Shown: piece by piece, positions 1 through 8,774 of the stretch
Numbering within the stretch: the first letter of the stretch is position 1
How the letters are laid out: the number at the start of each line of letters is the position of its first letter
NCBI GenBank assembly: GCA_965223955.1
Contig: OZ245029.1
Span: forward strand, 1,488,001-1,552,000
Direction: 5' to 3'
Origin: Bin75 sp965223955
Lineage (GTDB): Bacteria > Nitrospirota > Nitrospiria > Nitrospirales > UBA8639
DNA length: 64,000 nt
Notes under the pieces: model-generated
Databases searched by the model: none
Seen by the model: the letters and a program-made list of their open reading frames with translations, nothing else
Told to the model about the DNA's origin: nothing
Position numbers and translations under genes: made by a program

Positions 1-1
1 G

Positions 2-430
2 ATGAGTTGGGGCGCCGGTCCTGCCACGAGCTTGGCTGAAGAAGTGCAACCGTTACGTCCCAGGGTGCCCGTGAGTGAAAGAATATGGGCCAGGAAATTG
101 GTCCCGCCCTTCGGTCCGACGAAAACGGCTTCGCCCGAGATCGTTGACGAAGGAAAAGTCCTGTATGAAGGAAAAGGTGCCTGTGTATCGTGCCATGGAA
201 AAACCGGTTTGGGAGATGGTCCGATCGGCAGGCGTCTGAGTCCCGGTCCTCGTAATTTTACCAATTGCAAATTCCACAAGAAACGAAAAGATGGTGAATT
301 GTTCTGGATTATCAAGAACGGCAGCCCGGGGACCGGCATGGTGCCGATGATTCCGGTGACGATTACCGAAGAAGAAGCCTGGAAAATATTGGCCTATGAA
401 CGAAGCTTCTGCAAAGACTGGCATCGGTAA
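2..430 (+). CDS. c-type cytochrome, 5' end outside window
   Basis: Single-heme cytochrome c, presumably a periplasmic electron carrier. The heme motif CVSCH is at residues 61-65 of the visible part, and Met113 or Met116 in GTGMVPM could be the distal ligand. The C-terminal helix (EEEAWKILAYERSF) is typical of small class I cytochromes. The first visible residues (GPATSLA-EE) look like the end of a signal peptide, so the ATG at position 2 is probably internal and the true start lies upstream of the window. The redox partner cannot be told from here. Confidence 0.85.
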   Translation: MSWGAGPATSLAEEVQPLRPRVPVSERIWARKLVPPFGPTKTASPEIVDEGKVLYEGKGACVSCHGKTGLGDGPIGRRLSPGPRNFTNCKFHKKRKDGELFWIIKNGSPGTGMVPMIPVTITEEEAWKILAYERSFCKDWHR

Positions 431-469
431 CGATCCTTTACCATGTCGGCTCCTGGGGCAAGGGCTATG

Positions 470-650
470 GAATTGCCCCCTCTTTTTCCCCTCCTTTGTA
501 AGGAGGGGATAGGGGAGGTAGAGTCTGTGGCTGGGACGGTGCAACCCCGTGCCTCATGGTTGGTTAGCTCTACCCCACCCCGCTTTCGCGGGGGCAAGCC
601 TAGCTCAACCTCCCCTTACAAAGGGGAGGGGAAACCCTCATAGATCAACC
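470..650. repeat. intergenic hairpin repeats, family B
   Basis: Two convergent copies of the CTCCTTTGTAAGGAGGGG / CCTCCCCTTACAAAGGGG unit flank a CCCCGCTTTCGCGGGGGC hairpin with CTCTACCCCACC. The same units recur near 21.7, 27.0, 36.0, 55.3 and 60.7 kb. No gene is seen here. The hairpins could end transcription of the upstream cytochrome gene. Confidence 0.75.
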
Positions 651-706
651 CGAGGGACAACTCCTGTCCCCGACGCTTGTCATCGGGAGTGGATTGAGTC
701 GTCCGG

Positions 707-736
707 TTGACACCCGTAAGAACCGTTGACTAGACT
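707..736 (+). promoter_or_regulatory. sigma70-like promoter
   Basis: TTGACA at 707-712 and TAGACT at 731-736 are separated by 18 bases, about 50 bases upstream of the small basic protein start at 787. The match to the housekeeping consensus is good, but it was found by eye only. Confidence 0.4.
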
Positions 737-786
737 CGGCTGTTCAATGATCAAGAGTTGTCTCACGTGTTGAGGGGAGTGCAAGA

Positions 787-987
787 ATGGCAAACAAGCG
801 AACGCAAAAGGATGATAAGGCTGTCCTTGAAGAAAAGGTCAAGGAAAGACGAGCCACCAGTGAAAACCCGGAAGGGGACAAAGACGCGCGACAGTTGCGA
901 AAACGCCTCAAACGGGTCCAGCGAAAAATTTGTCTCAGGGCGGCACGTATAGCCAGGGCGGCCGGGAAAAAAGCCAAAGCGGCGTAA
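787..987 (+). CDS. small highly basic hypothetical protein
   Basis: A 66-residue, Lys/Arg-rich protein with an alternating-charge N-terminal half and a basic C-terminal helix (RQLRKRLKRVQRKICLRAARIARAAGKK). A good ribosome site (GAGGGGAG) precedes the ATG, a promoter-like sequence lies upstream, and the HEAT-repeat gene follows 57 bases on. The composition suggests nucleic-acid or ribosome association, but no family is recognised. Function unknown. Confidence 0.55.
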   Translation: MANKRTQKDDKAVLEEKVKERRATSENPEGDKDARQLRKRLKRVQRKICLRAARIARAAGKKAKAA

Positions 988-1044
988 CTTCGGAAACCTG
1001 GTGGTGCCGACACGCCTGCTGAATTCAGTGAAAGGGGAACGTTC

Positions 1045-1908
1045 ATGACTGACGATATGAAATCTTCCGCCGAAGATCCTCAAACGCAAGAAGAGGAACC
1101 CGATGCGGTCTCTCAGGATGAAGTGACTGATGAGTTCGTGGACGAAGTATCGGAATCCTTGTTGGGAAGCGACGCCGTTGCGACGGCGGAAGCTGAGGAA
1201 CAGGCAGGCGAGGAACAGGCAGAGGAAGAAGATCCTGAATTAGAAGAAGAGAAGGTCAAAGACGAGATCGATATCCAAATCGGTCTCCTGCAGGACACGG
1301 ATTGGGTCGTCCGACGTGAAGCGGTCGTCACCCTTGGTGAAATGGGAGACGAACGTTGCGTCGAGCCGATAGTCAGAACGCTTCGTGACGGGGACTGGCA
1401 GGTCCGGGAAGCGGCGGTTGAAGCTATTGCTGGAGTGGGGTCTCCCGCCGTCGAGTTGTTGCTCAGGTACGTGCGCGATTGGGAGTCCCGGAAGTACGTG
1501 ATCCAGGCATTGGGGAAGATCAATGATGAGCGGGTGTTGGATCCCCTGATAACGATGCTGCACAACGATGAGTTTAAGGATGATTCCACGAGGGCCCTTG
1601 TTGAGTTGGGGAAACCAGCCGTGCCCAGATTGATTGAGGCCTTGACCGATAGAGAAGAGTTCGTGCGCAAGCAGGCGATTTTGGCGCTTGGCACGATCAA
1701 GGATTCGGAGGCGGTCGATCCCTTGATCGCCATGCTCCAGGATCAGGATTGGATGACGCGCCTGACCGCAGCGGCTGCGTTGGAAAAAATCGGGGACTTG
1801 CGTGGACGGGATGCGATCAAGCCGTTGATGAAAGATCCGGACCTTGTCGTTCGGATGCGGATAGAACGTATTCTCGCAGCGTGGAAAAAACAGCCGGCCA
1901 ACGCCTGA
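1045..1908 (+). CDS. HEAT-repeat (PBS-lyase type) protein
   Basis: A 287-residue protein in two parts. Residues 1-75 are very acidic and probably disordered. From about residue 76 there are five or more HEAT/EZ repeats (WVVRREAVVTLGEMGDE, WQVREAAVEAIAGVG, FVRKQAILALGTI, WMTRLTAAAALEKIGD). Such alpha-solenoids act as protein-binding scaffolds or as lyase-like chaperones. No signal peptide is seen, so it is probably cytoplasmic. AAAGGGGAAC precedes the ATG. The partner is unknown. Confidence 0.85.
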   Translation: MTDDMKSSAEDPQTQEEEPDAVSQDEVTDEFVDEVSESLLGSDAVATAEAEEQAGEEQAEEEDPELEEEKVKDEIDIQIGLLQDTDWVVRREAVVTLGEMGDERCVEPIVRTLRDGDWQVREAAVEAIAGVGSPAVELLLRYVRDWESRKYVIQALGKINDERVLDPLITMLHNDEFKDDSTRALVELGKPAVPRLIEALTDREEFVRKQAILALGTIKDSEAVDPLIAMLQDQDWMTRLTAAAALEKIGDLRGRDAIKPLMKDPDLVVRMRIERILAAWKKQPANA

Positions 1909-1935
1909 ATCGAGTGTCCTCTCAATACATTTCTC

Positions 1936-2172
1936 TTATGTCCTCCGGCCGGCCGTCGCATGACGGGGTTGCACGCCGTCAGCATGCTTCGGGATTTCGC
2001 CCGATCGTGCGCACATGCACGCCTGCAACACGAGGGCTTCCAGCTTTTCTTGAGCTTCCTCCAATGCTTCCCGAGAAACCGCTTGGCCATCGGCCGAGGA
2101 TCGTCGAAGATCCCCTATCTTCGACGTAGTTTCGAGGAGTGCGTCCGAGAGTTTTTTCCCCTTACTCCTGTT
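1936..2172 (-). pseudogene. open frame continuing the 2162-2392 gene after a frameshift
   Basis: On the minus strand, just past the stop codon of the small membrane-anchored gene, the +1 frame stays open for about 78 codons. It has protein-like composition (AVSREALEEAQEKLEALVLQ) and ends with a TAA at 1936-1938. It has no ATG, GTG or TTG near its 5' end. The simplest reading is that it is the C-terminal half of the upstream gene, separated by a one-base shift in the AAACAGGAG region. This could be a genuine mutation, a sequencing error or recoding. Confidence 0.4.
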
Positions 2173-2392
2173 TCAAGTGATCAAGCGTTTCGTTCAGATC
2201 GGTGACGGTTTCATCAAAAAATTCTTCTTGAGGGAGCATCTCCTCTGCTTCCGGGCCGATCGTTTGCTCTATCACTTCTTGTGACAACTCCCGAAGTTGC
2301 TTTTTGACCTCCTCCGGTGGTTGTCGCCCCATGTAGTATCCCGCCAAAAAGACAGCTCCCAAGATCAGGACGATTACCAAGAATTTTTTCAT
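2162..2392 (-). CDS. small membrane-anchored hypothetical protein
   Basis: A 76-residue protein with one N-terminal membrane helix (FLVIVLILGAVFLAGYYMG) followed by a charged helical tail with several Glu residues. It was probably longer originally, because coding-like sequence continues in another frame immediately downstream (1936-2172). No known family. The likely topology is an inner-membrane anchor with a soluble helical domain. Confidence 0.55.
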   Translation of the reverse strand: MKKFLVIVLILGAVFLAGYYMGRQPPEEVKKQLRELSQEVIEQTIGPEAEEMLPQEEFFDETVTDLNETLDHLKQE

Positions 2393-2519
2393 CGTTGGGT
2401 TCCTATCTGTGGATTCGAGTGGCTGGTTTCAGATGAGAACCTATTATGGACTTTATGGGAATAAAAAAAAGAGTGAGGAGATTTTCTTTGAAAACGGAAG
2501 AAGAAACAAATCCCGTTGA

Positions 2520-3359
2520 TCAGGCATTCCCAACGGGCGGGTCGGCCTTGCCTAAGACCTTGGCGGATTCGATGGCGAAACGGTCGCCCACGATGCGGGC
2601 CACGCGGTTCATATAGTCGGTGAGGGCTGTCACCTCATCCGGCTTCAGGTCGCGTCGAAATTGCGGGAGCAGACCCCACCGGGTTTCAAATTCCTCTCCT
2701 GAAATTGAGGCCACCACGCTGATCAGTTTGATCATTTTGGCGCCGGAAGGGCCGGATGATTGCTCTGCCGCCTGGGGTTGAGTCGCAGGCGACGTCTGGG
2801 CTTCGGGTTCCTGGGTTTTTCCTTCAAAGAGAGCCGTCAATGCGGGAATCACGGCACTGATACAGAGGATGGTCGTCGACACGATGGCCTGGTTGTTGAC
2901 GGCACCGGCCCGGCCGGCCACGCGTTCACCAACGTGTTGCATAAAAGCATTACGCTCTTTGTTGTCTTCCGAAAACACAAATTTGTAGGGTTCATAGGTC
3001 TCGCGGCTTTCAGCCACGGTCCGGCCGATGGCGACGACGATTTCCTGCTCATCGATTTGGGCGGAACTCAGAGAGGGAGCCAGCAGGGCTTTGAGCCGAT
3101 CACCCACGTGATCTTCGAGACCGTTCATGAATTCGGGTTGCTGTTGGATGGAGACGTAAAACGCGGAAACGCGATCCACCAAGTTGAACAGGACCTTCAG
3201 AAATTCCAGGTAAATTTCCCATTCCTGTTGTTGACTCAGGTTGATCGTGGCGGCGTGGTCGCTCCGTTTAATCAGCGTCACGGATTCCCGGCACACATCC
3301 AATATGGTGTTCGACAAGTCGTTGAGAAGGGATTCGTGCTCTTGGATGGATTGCTTCAT
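2520..3359 (-). CDS. conserved-looking hypothetical helical protein
   Basis: A 279-residue protein, mostly predicted helix, with one moderately hydrophobic segment (IVSTTILCISAVIPALTALF) near residues 160-180, then a Gln/Pro/Thr-rich linker, then a helical C-terminal domain. The Met at 3359 is chosen because the 34 residues upstream in the same frame are low quality. No motif links it to a known family. It stands alone between a small membrane protein and a repeat-bearing gap. Confidence 0.6.
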   Translation of the reverse strand: MKQSIQEHESLLNDLSNTILDVCRESVTLIKRSDHAATINLSQQQEWEIYLEFLKVLFNLVDRVSAFYVSIQQQPEFMNGLEDHVGDRLKALLAPSLSSAQIDEQEIVVAIGRTVAESRETYEPYKFVFSEDNKERNAFMQHVGERVAGRAGAVNNQAIVSTTILCISAVIPALTALFEGKTQEPEAQTSPATQPQAAEQSSGPSGAKMIKLISVVASISGEEFETRWGLLPQFRRDLKPDEVTALTDYMNRVARIVGDRFAIESAKVLGKADPPVGNA

Positions 3360-3589
3360 GAATTGAAAAACCTGAGGCGTATCTAAGCAAATGGAGGGAA
3401 GGCTTCGCAAGTTTTCCCGGGAGGATGGAAACGGCGCACGGTTCCGCCCCGGCCCCGTCATTGCACGGGGGCAGACCCTATGTTATACACGATGGATGGG
3501 GCTAGTGGTAGGAAAAGAGCCAACGGCATCCCGAAACGATCATTCTTGTTGTAGAGCGGTCCGGGGTGAGGGAGAAGACAAAAAATACC

Positions 3590-3720
3590 TGGATTCCCGA
3601 TTAGATCCTTGATTACTAACGTCAAGGACAAGCGTCGGGAATGACAGAGGGGGGATTGGTCCGAAAATAGCCCGAATCTGTCATTCCTGCGGAAGCAGGA
3701 ATCCAGTGTCTTTCTCTTCC
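3590..3720. repeat. intergenic repeats, family C
   Basis: Inverted copies of the CTGGATTCCCGATT..TGTCATTCC unit. The two arms (GGATTCCCGATTAGATCC and GGAAGCAGGAATCCAG) face each other around AATGACAGA. It lies in the 460-base gap before the helicase gene, and no further gene was seen there. Confidence 0.65.
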
Positions 3721-3817
3721 TTCTCTCTTCTATCCACCACACAGTGTGCCCTATTTTCCTTCCTTCGTGTGCAGGCAGCAAGCCTGCATGAGGGATTCCC
3801 ATGAACCAATTTCCCGT

Positions 3818-5824
3818 ATGCCCTTGATGGACTCTACCGATTCCAAAGTCTACGTGCTGAAGCGCGCCGAGGCGCCGGTCAGACCCCTTTCTCGAGATTA
3901 CGCACAGGAATTAAATCCCCAGCAACTCGCCGCGGTGGAAGTCGTCGATGGTCCGGCCCTGGTCATTGCCGGTGCCGGAAGCGGCAAAACCCGGGTCCTC
4001 GTGTATCGCGTGGCCAGGCTGATCGATATGGGTGTCGATCCGGCCTCAATCCTGCTGTTGACGTTCACTCGAAAGGCGGCGCAGGAAATGTTGGGGCGGG
4101 TGGGCCTGCTGATCGGTCCGCAAAGCGATCGGGTGATGGGAGGGACGTTTCACTCCGTGGCCAACGTGCTGCTCCGGCGCTATGGCCGAACCATCGGCCT
4201 GGAGCCGGGATTTACGATTCTGGATCGCGGCGATTCCGAAGACCTGGTCAACCTCGTTCGTGCTCAAACCGGTCTCACCGAGACCGGCAAACGCTTTCCG
4301 CGCAAGAAGACGATTGCCGACCTGTTCAGTAAATGTGCCAATACCATGCAACCGCTCGAGGACGTGCTCCTGACCGAATATAGTCATTTTGGTGAATATC
4401 TCGGCGAGTTGACCAAACTGCAAAAAGGGTATGAATCAACCAAGCGCCAGAGGCAGTTGGTCGATTATGATGACCTGCTGACCCGTCTCCGGGACCTGCT
4501 GACGGTCGATGAACAGGCCCGGCAGACGATCTCGGCAATCTATCGCTACATGTTGGTCGACGAGTATCAGGACACCAACCGGCTTCAAGCGGACGTGGTC
4601 CGGAAACTTGCCTCCACCCATGAGAACGTGATGGTCGTCGGAGATGATTCGCAATCGATCTACTCTTTTCGCGGCGCCACGTTTCGAAACATTATGGAAT
4701 TTCCCGAGTTGTTCCCGGGGACCAGAATGTTCAAGCTGGAAGAGAATTACCGAAGTACGCAATCCATCCTGGCGTTGGCCAACGACATCCTTAAAGGCGC
4801 AACGGAAAAATACAGTAAAACGTTGTTTACCCAAAAAGGGCAGGGTGAACGACCGGCTTTGGTCCAAACGGTTGGTGAAAACTCGCAGTCCCGGTTCATC
4901 GCGCAGAAAATCCTGGAGTTGCGGGAGGAAGGCGTGCCGTTGGATGAAATCGCGGTCCTGTTCCGCTCAAGTTTTCACGCCTTTGATTTGGAAATCGAGT
5001 TGACCAAACGGGACGTTCCGTTTGTCAAACGAGGCGGGTTCAAATTTCTTGAGACCGCGCACGTCAAGGATTTACTGGCCCATTTGCGCATCGTCCATAA
5101 CCCGCTGGATACCGTCAGTTGGAACCGTTCGTTGCTGTTGGTTGACGGAGTGGGTCAAAAGCGGTCGAGAGACCTGATGGCCCAACTCGTGGACAGCGAG
5201 GCGCCGTATGAGGTCTTACGGCAAGGGGGCGGTCGGGCGGCATTGGGGTTGCGCAACCTGGCCACGGCACTGGAGTCCGTTGGCAACGTGGAGGACGGAT
5301 CGCCTGCCGATCAAGTCAATCGTCTCCTGGAATATTATTATCCGATCCTCAAGGAGCAGTACGACGACTATCCCAAACGCATTCGGGATTTGGAGCATCT
5401 CATGGTCATGGCGGAGCGTTATGGGGTCTTGGAAGAATTTCTTGCCGATCTGACGCTCGAACCGCCGAACGAGAGCGTGACGGCTATCGAAACTCCGGAC
5501 CGGGATGATGAACGGCTCGTGTTGTCCACCATCCATTCCGCCAAAGGGCTCGAATGGCGATGCGTGTTCGTCATCTGGCTGGTCGATGGGCGGTTTCCGT
5601 CCTCCTATTCATTTCTCACCGAGGAAGAACTCGAAGAGGAACGGCGGTTGCTGTACGTCGCGGTGACGCGGGCCAAGCAGTTCCTCTACCTGACGTTTCC
5701 CGTCCAGGTGTATGATAAAGTCACGGGGTCGGTGCTCTCGAAACCGTCGCGATTTCTCGATGACGTGCCCGCTTCCCTGGTCGAACCCTGGAACGTGGTT
5801 GAACATGGCGAACCCTGGAGGTAA
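3818..5824 (+). CDS. UvrD/Rep-type superfamily 1 DNA helicase
   Basis: ATP-dependent 3'-5' DNA helicase of the UvrD/PcrA/Rep group, about 668 residues. Visible motifs are Walker A GAGSGKT (52-58), motif II DEYQDTN (about 248), motif III GDDSQSIYSFRGA (about 275), motif V TIHSAKGLEW (about 570) and motif VI VAVTRAK (about 613). It lacks the long C-terminal tail of UvrD. The start is uncertain: in-frame ATGs at 3746, 3818 and 3827 are possible, and the first lies near repeat DNA. The gene for an exported HExxH protein begins 6 bases after its stop. A second UvrD helicase lies at 15757. Confidence 0.93.
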   Translation: MPLMDSTDSKVYVLKRAEAPVRPLSRDYAQELNPQQLAAVEVVDGPALVIAGAGSGKTRVLVYRVARLIDMGVDPASILLLTFTRKAAQEMLGRVGLLIGPQSDRVMGGTFHSVANVLLRRYGRTIGLEPGFTILDRGDSEDLVNLVRAQTGLTETGKRFPRKKTIADLFSKCANTMQPLEDVLLTEYSHFGEYLGELTKLQKGYESTKRQRQLVDYDDLLTRLRDLLTVDEQARQTISAIYRYMLVDEYQDTNRLQADVVRKLASTHENVMVVGDDSQSIYSFRGATFRNIMEFPELFPGTRMFKLEENYRSTQSILALANDILKGATEKYSKTLFTQKGQGERPALVQTVGENSQSRFIAQKILELREEGVPLDEIAVLFRSSFHAFDLEIELTKRDVPFVKRGGFKFLETAHVKDLLAHLRIVHNPLDTVSWNRSLLLVDGVGQKRSRDLMAQLVDSEAPYEVLRQGGGRAALGLRNLATALESVGNVEDGSPADQVNRLLEYYYPILKEQYDDYPKRIRDLEHLMVMAERYGVLEEFLADLTLEPPNESVTAIETPDRDDERLVLSTIHSAKGLEWRCVFVIWLVDGRFPSSYSFLTEEELEEERRLLYVAVTRAKQFLYLTFPVQVYDKVTGSVLSKPSRFLDDVPASLVEPWNVVEHGEPWR

Positions 5825-5830
5825 ACAGCC

Positions 5831-6721
5831 GTGATGCCGGGAACGATAAAATGGATCGTCGCGATTCTCTTGTTAGGGTCCGTGCTGGGCCTGACCAGGT
5901 TTGCCCACAGTGCTCAGGGTCCCGACAGGACCGTGAATACCTGGATCAACCTCATTGAACAAGCCGAATCCCTGGATTTGCCGACGGGATTCCTGAAGGA
6001 GATCGGTCCCGATTTTGTCACGGTGACGTTCGAAGACCTGCGGACCTATGCGGCCGAATATCATCCCGAAGATCATCGCATGATTTTGAGCATGCGGTTG
6101 TCGTTCAACAAGGCCGGTGGGGCGTTGATGGAGTTGGAACGTATGACCCACCATGATATCAGTCTCCTGTATCATGAACTGCTCCATTCCTACCTGGATT
6201 ACATCTTCAATGGTCCGGGTCCCGAGACGTTGAGTCCCCAGGCCAATCGCGTCCTGGCATTTGCCCAAGAGCAAATGCGCTGTCATTACCGTTTCGTGCG
6301 TATTAATCCGATTCGCCAGCGTCGGGATATGACGGAAATCCGGTTTCTTTCCGAAGATGACGCATGGGAAGTGTTGAATGAGACCTGGGCGGTGTTCATC
6401 GGATGGCAAATTTGGACGAAGCTGGAACAGCAGGTCAACGGAATCGGCCCATGGACCGAGCCCCTGATTGATGCCTGGGCGGCGTTGCTGTCGAAGGCCA
6501 ATACGAGCGGGGAATTACTCGGATATTACGAACCGGACGACCCTGAGGAACGCCGGGTGGCGCGCAAACGGTTTATCGCGCCCTCCAACGGGCTGACTCC
6601 GGAAGGCGCCGGACTGTTGCTGGCAGTCGTGTTGGAAGAGCCCGATGCCGTCGTCAATGAGGGCGGCGTTGTCATCAAGGCCACCAAAGATACCACCGCC
6701 CAAGCCCTTTCGTGTGATTAG
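5831..6721 (+). CDS. exported HExxH (zincin-like) protein
   Basis: A 296-residue protein with an N-terminal signal or anchor helix (WIVAILLLGSVLGLTRFAHSA). Residues 114-119 read YHELLH, the HExxH zinc-peptidase signature in a helix, and Glu184 in NETWAVF could be the third ligand as in gluzincins. The likely role is a periplasmic or membrane-associated metallopeptidase, but no named family is recognised and activity is inference. It starts with GTG at 5831, 6 bases after the helicase stop, so it is probably co-transcribed with it, an odd functional pairing. Confidence 0.7.
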   Translation: MMPGTIKWIVAILLLGSVLGLTRFAHSAQGPDRTVNTWINLIEQAESLDLPTGFLKEIGPDFVTVTFEDLRTYAAEYHPEDHRMILSMRLSFNKAGGALMELERMTHHDISLLYHELLHSYLDYIFNGPGPETLSPQANRVLAFAQEQMRCHYRFVRINPIRQRRDMTEIRFLSEDDAWEVLNETWAVFIGWQIWTKLEQQVNGIGPWTEPLIDAWAALLSKANTSGELLGYYEPDDPEERRVARKRFIAPSNGLTPEGAGLLLAVVLEEPDAVVNEGGVVIKATKDTTAQALSCD

Positions 6722-6749
6722 TTGGATGAGTCATTGACACGAAAAGAGC

Positions 6750-6870
6750 CTCTTTCTGTCATTCCCGACGTTTGTAATCGGGGATCTAGCGGGAATCCAG
6801 CGTCTTTGGTTTTTGTGCTTATCTTTGTCTGTCATTCTTGCTAACGCGAGGGATATGTTCCCGGCGAGTG
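6750..6870. repeat. intergenic repeats, family C
   Basis: TGTCATTCCCGACGTTTGTA, TCGGGGATCTAGCGGG and GGAATCCAGCGTCTTTGG units like those at 10.2, 25.5, 47.5 and 58.6 kb. The rest of the gap to 7041 is AT-rich and may hold the promoter of the next gene. Confidence 0.6.
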
Positions 6871-7041
6871 CGGGGATGAACCGATCCTTCTGTGCCAAAT
6901 GTAGTGAACCCATACAGTAAAATTGACTTATGATCTGTCAACGTAAATAAACCCTCTTGCAAACAACAGCTGTGCTGTTTGCAATGCCCCGGTACCTTGG
7001 CCGGCATCGGAAATACAAATATCGGAGCAGGAGAACCTGCC

Positions 7042-7455
7042 ATGTCTAGATTAACGTTTATAAGCATCCTACTGGCGCTGCTCCTAGCCCTCATTACAGT
7101 CCACGCTGAGCCTACTGTTTCCAGTGTCACTTTTAAACAAGTGAACAGCCTTTTCGCTCATGACAGCGGGCTTACTGATTTGCAAAAAGAGGAGGAATGG
7201 AAAAACTATCGCGGCCTGTGCGTGGAATGGAAAGGGGAATTAGCCTATCTGGAAAGTGGTTTTTTTGGAGGGATATCTGTCGGAATGAAACACCTTGGTT
7301 CAACACTTACGTATGACGTTCTCATCGATGCACCCAAATCGCAGAAAGAAGAACTTTTGTCATGGCGGAAAGGAAGCAGATACACCTACCGCGCTACGTT
7401 GGTAAATTACGGTAGTGCAATTCTGCCTATTTCAGCAGATTGGGGCTGTGAATAA
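7042..7455 (+). CDS. small exported hypothetical protein
   Basis: A 137-residue protein with a clear Sec signal peptide (LTFISILLALLLALITVHA-EP). The mature part has a beta-rich pattern (LCVEWKGELAYLESG, YTYRATLVNYGSAIL) that could be a small OB-like fold, which is inference only. GGAGCAGGAG precedes the chosen ATG. The AT content is higher than that of the flanking genes, suggesting recent acquisition together with the next gene. Function unknown. Confidence 0.6.
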   Translation: MSRLTFISILLALLLALITVHAEPTVSSVTFKQVNSLFAHDSGLTDLQKEEEWKNYRGLCVEWKGELAYLESGFFGGISVGMKHLGSTLTYDVLIDAPKSQKEELLSWRKGSRYTYRATLVNYGSAILPISADWGCE

Positions 7456-7510
7456 TTATAAGTGCTAAGCCAAAACACTTTCTGAACATAATATTTGCAA
7501 AGAGGTTATC

Positions 7511-7849
7511 ATGAAAAAAGCTGGAGGCATTATTGCGTTGATTGCTGGAATTTTTGCCGTATTCGCGGCGGGGTTCACCTTGTTCGTAGGTGGAGTAGGG
7601 AGTGCCTTTAATGCTGAAGATGCTGGCACTGTAGTTGGTTTAGGGTGGGGAGGTGTGGCCTTTTCATTCCTTACAATCGTTCTGGGCGCAATTGCTATGG
7701 GTGCGAAGGGCAAGATTCCGGGAGCTTTAATAATAATCTGTGCGATTGGAGGAGCTATCTTCGGAGGAACTATTGTAGCGGTTTTCATGGCCTTGGCCTT
7801 GATTGGAGGCATTCTTGCTGTTGTAGCATCATCCGAAGAGAAAGCCTAG
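7511..7849 (+). CDS. small multi-spanning membrane protein
   Basis: A 112-residue, Gly/Ala-rich protein with four probable membrane helices (IIALIAGIFAVFAAGFTLF; GVAFSFLTIVLGAIAM; ALIIICAIGGAIFGGTI; VFMALALIGGILAVVAS) and a charged C-terminus. It resembles short DUF4064-like membrane proteins in layout, but no assignment is safe. AGAGG lies before the ATG. It is AT-rich like its upstream neighbour, 55 bases away, and the two probably form one unit. Confidence 0.6.
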   Translation: MKKAGGIIALIAGIFAVFAAGFTLFVGGVGSAFNAEDAGTVVGLGWGGVAFSFLTIVLGAIAMGAKGKIPGALIIICAIGGAIFGGTIVAVFMALALIGGILAVVASSEEKA

Positions 7850-7975
7850 ACTATCCTACCCGCCTAAATCTACGATAATCATTTAACGGTCCTTCAAGTG
7901 GTATTGATGCCGGTCGCCGGATAACCCGGACCGATCAACCGTGCCGCGCCTGCAGGCGTGGCAATTGTAACGGAC

Positions 7976-8758
7976 ATGAAAGCTCTCAGATATTTCGGTC
8001 ATGGGCCGGTGTTGGCGCTGTTGTCTTTCGTATTACTGCAGCCGGCCTATGCTCTCGAATGGAGCAGGACCGAGCTGCACCTGCAATACGGCAACTTGGC
8101 TGTGCCGACTTTTGCCGGCGGAGGGAATTCGGAACATTTTATCTATACGCTGCAACATGCCAGTGGCTGGAAATACGGGGATACTTATTTTTTCGTCGAC
8201 GTGCTTGATGCCCGGAATCCGGGGTTTCAGGATTTCGATGTCTATGGCGAGTGGTACTCGAACTTCAGTCTTGGCAAGATCACGGGTCGAAAGGTTGGTG
8301 CCGGGATCGTTTCAGACGTCGGTGTGATTCTCGGTTTCAACGGGGCTCGCGAGGCCAAGGTCAAAAAGTATCTCCCCGGCCTGCGGCTGTCTTTGGATCT
8401 GGGCGGGTTCACGTTCGCCAATCTGGATTTCACCGCGTATATTGACGATAGCGAAGGCGTATCCTCCGGGGGTGCGCCGAAAGAAAACGACTCATTCATG
8501 GTGGACTTCAATTTTATGCGGCCCTTCACGATTGGCGAAGCCAGTTTCAGCATCGAAGGGCACATGGAATATATCGGTGAGCGGGAAAACGAGTTTGGCG
8601 ACAAAGTCGAGTCATGGATTTTTGCGCAACCCCAATTGCGATGGAATGCGCACGACCGGTTTTCCCTGGGCATTGAATATCAGTATTGGATGAACAAGCT
8701 TGGCGACGGAGCCACTGATGAGAGCGTTGTGCAGGCGTTGTTTGTCTGGAAGTTCTAG
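7976..8758 (+). CDS. Tsx-like outer-membrane channel protein
   Basis: A 260-residue outer-membrane beta-barrel with a signal peptide ending near QPAYA-LEW. Alternating aromatic strands (TYFFVDVLDARNPGF, VYGEWYSNFSLGKI, LSLGIEYQYWMNKLG) and a C-terminal Phe (ALFVWKF) fit barrel assembly. The pattern resembles the nucleoside-specific channel Tsx/OmpK family. The substrate cannot be told. A GTG at 7958 is an alternative start, but the ATG at 7976 gives a cleaner signal peptide. Confidence 0.75.
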   Translation: MKALRYFGHGPVLALLSFVLLQPAYALEWSRTELHLQYGNLAVPTFAGGGNSEHFIYTLQHASGWKYGDTYFFVDVLDARNPGFQDFDVYGEWYSNFSLGKITGRKVGAGIVSDVGVILGFNGAREAKVKKYLPGLRLSLDLGGFTFANLDFTAYIDDSEGVSSGGAPKENDSFMVDFNFMRPFTIGEASFSIEGHMEYIGERENEFGDKVESWIFAQPQLRWNAHDRFSLGIEYQYWMNKLGDGATDESVVQALFVWKF

Positions 8759-8774
8759 AGGGCGGTATGTGAAT

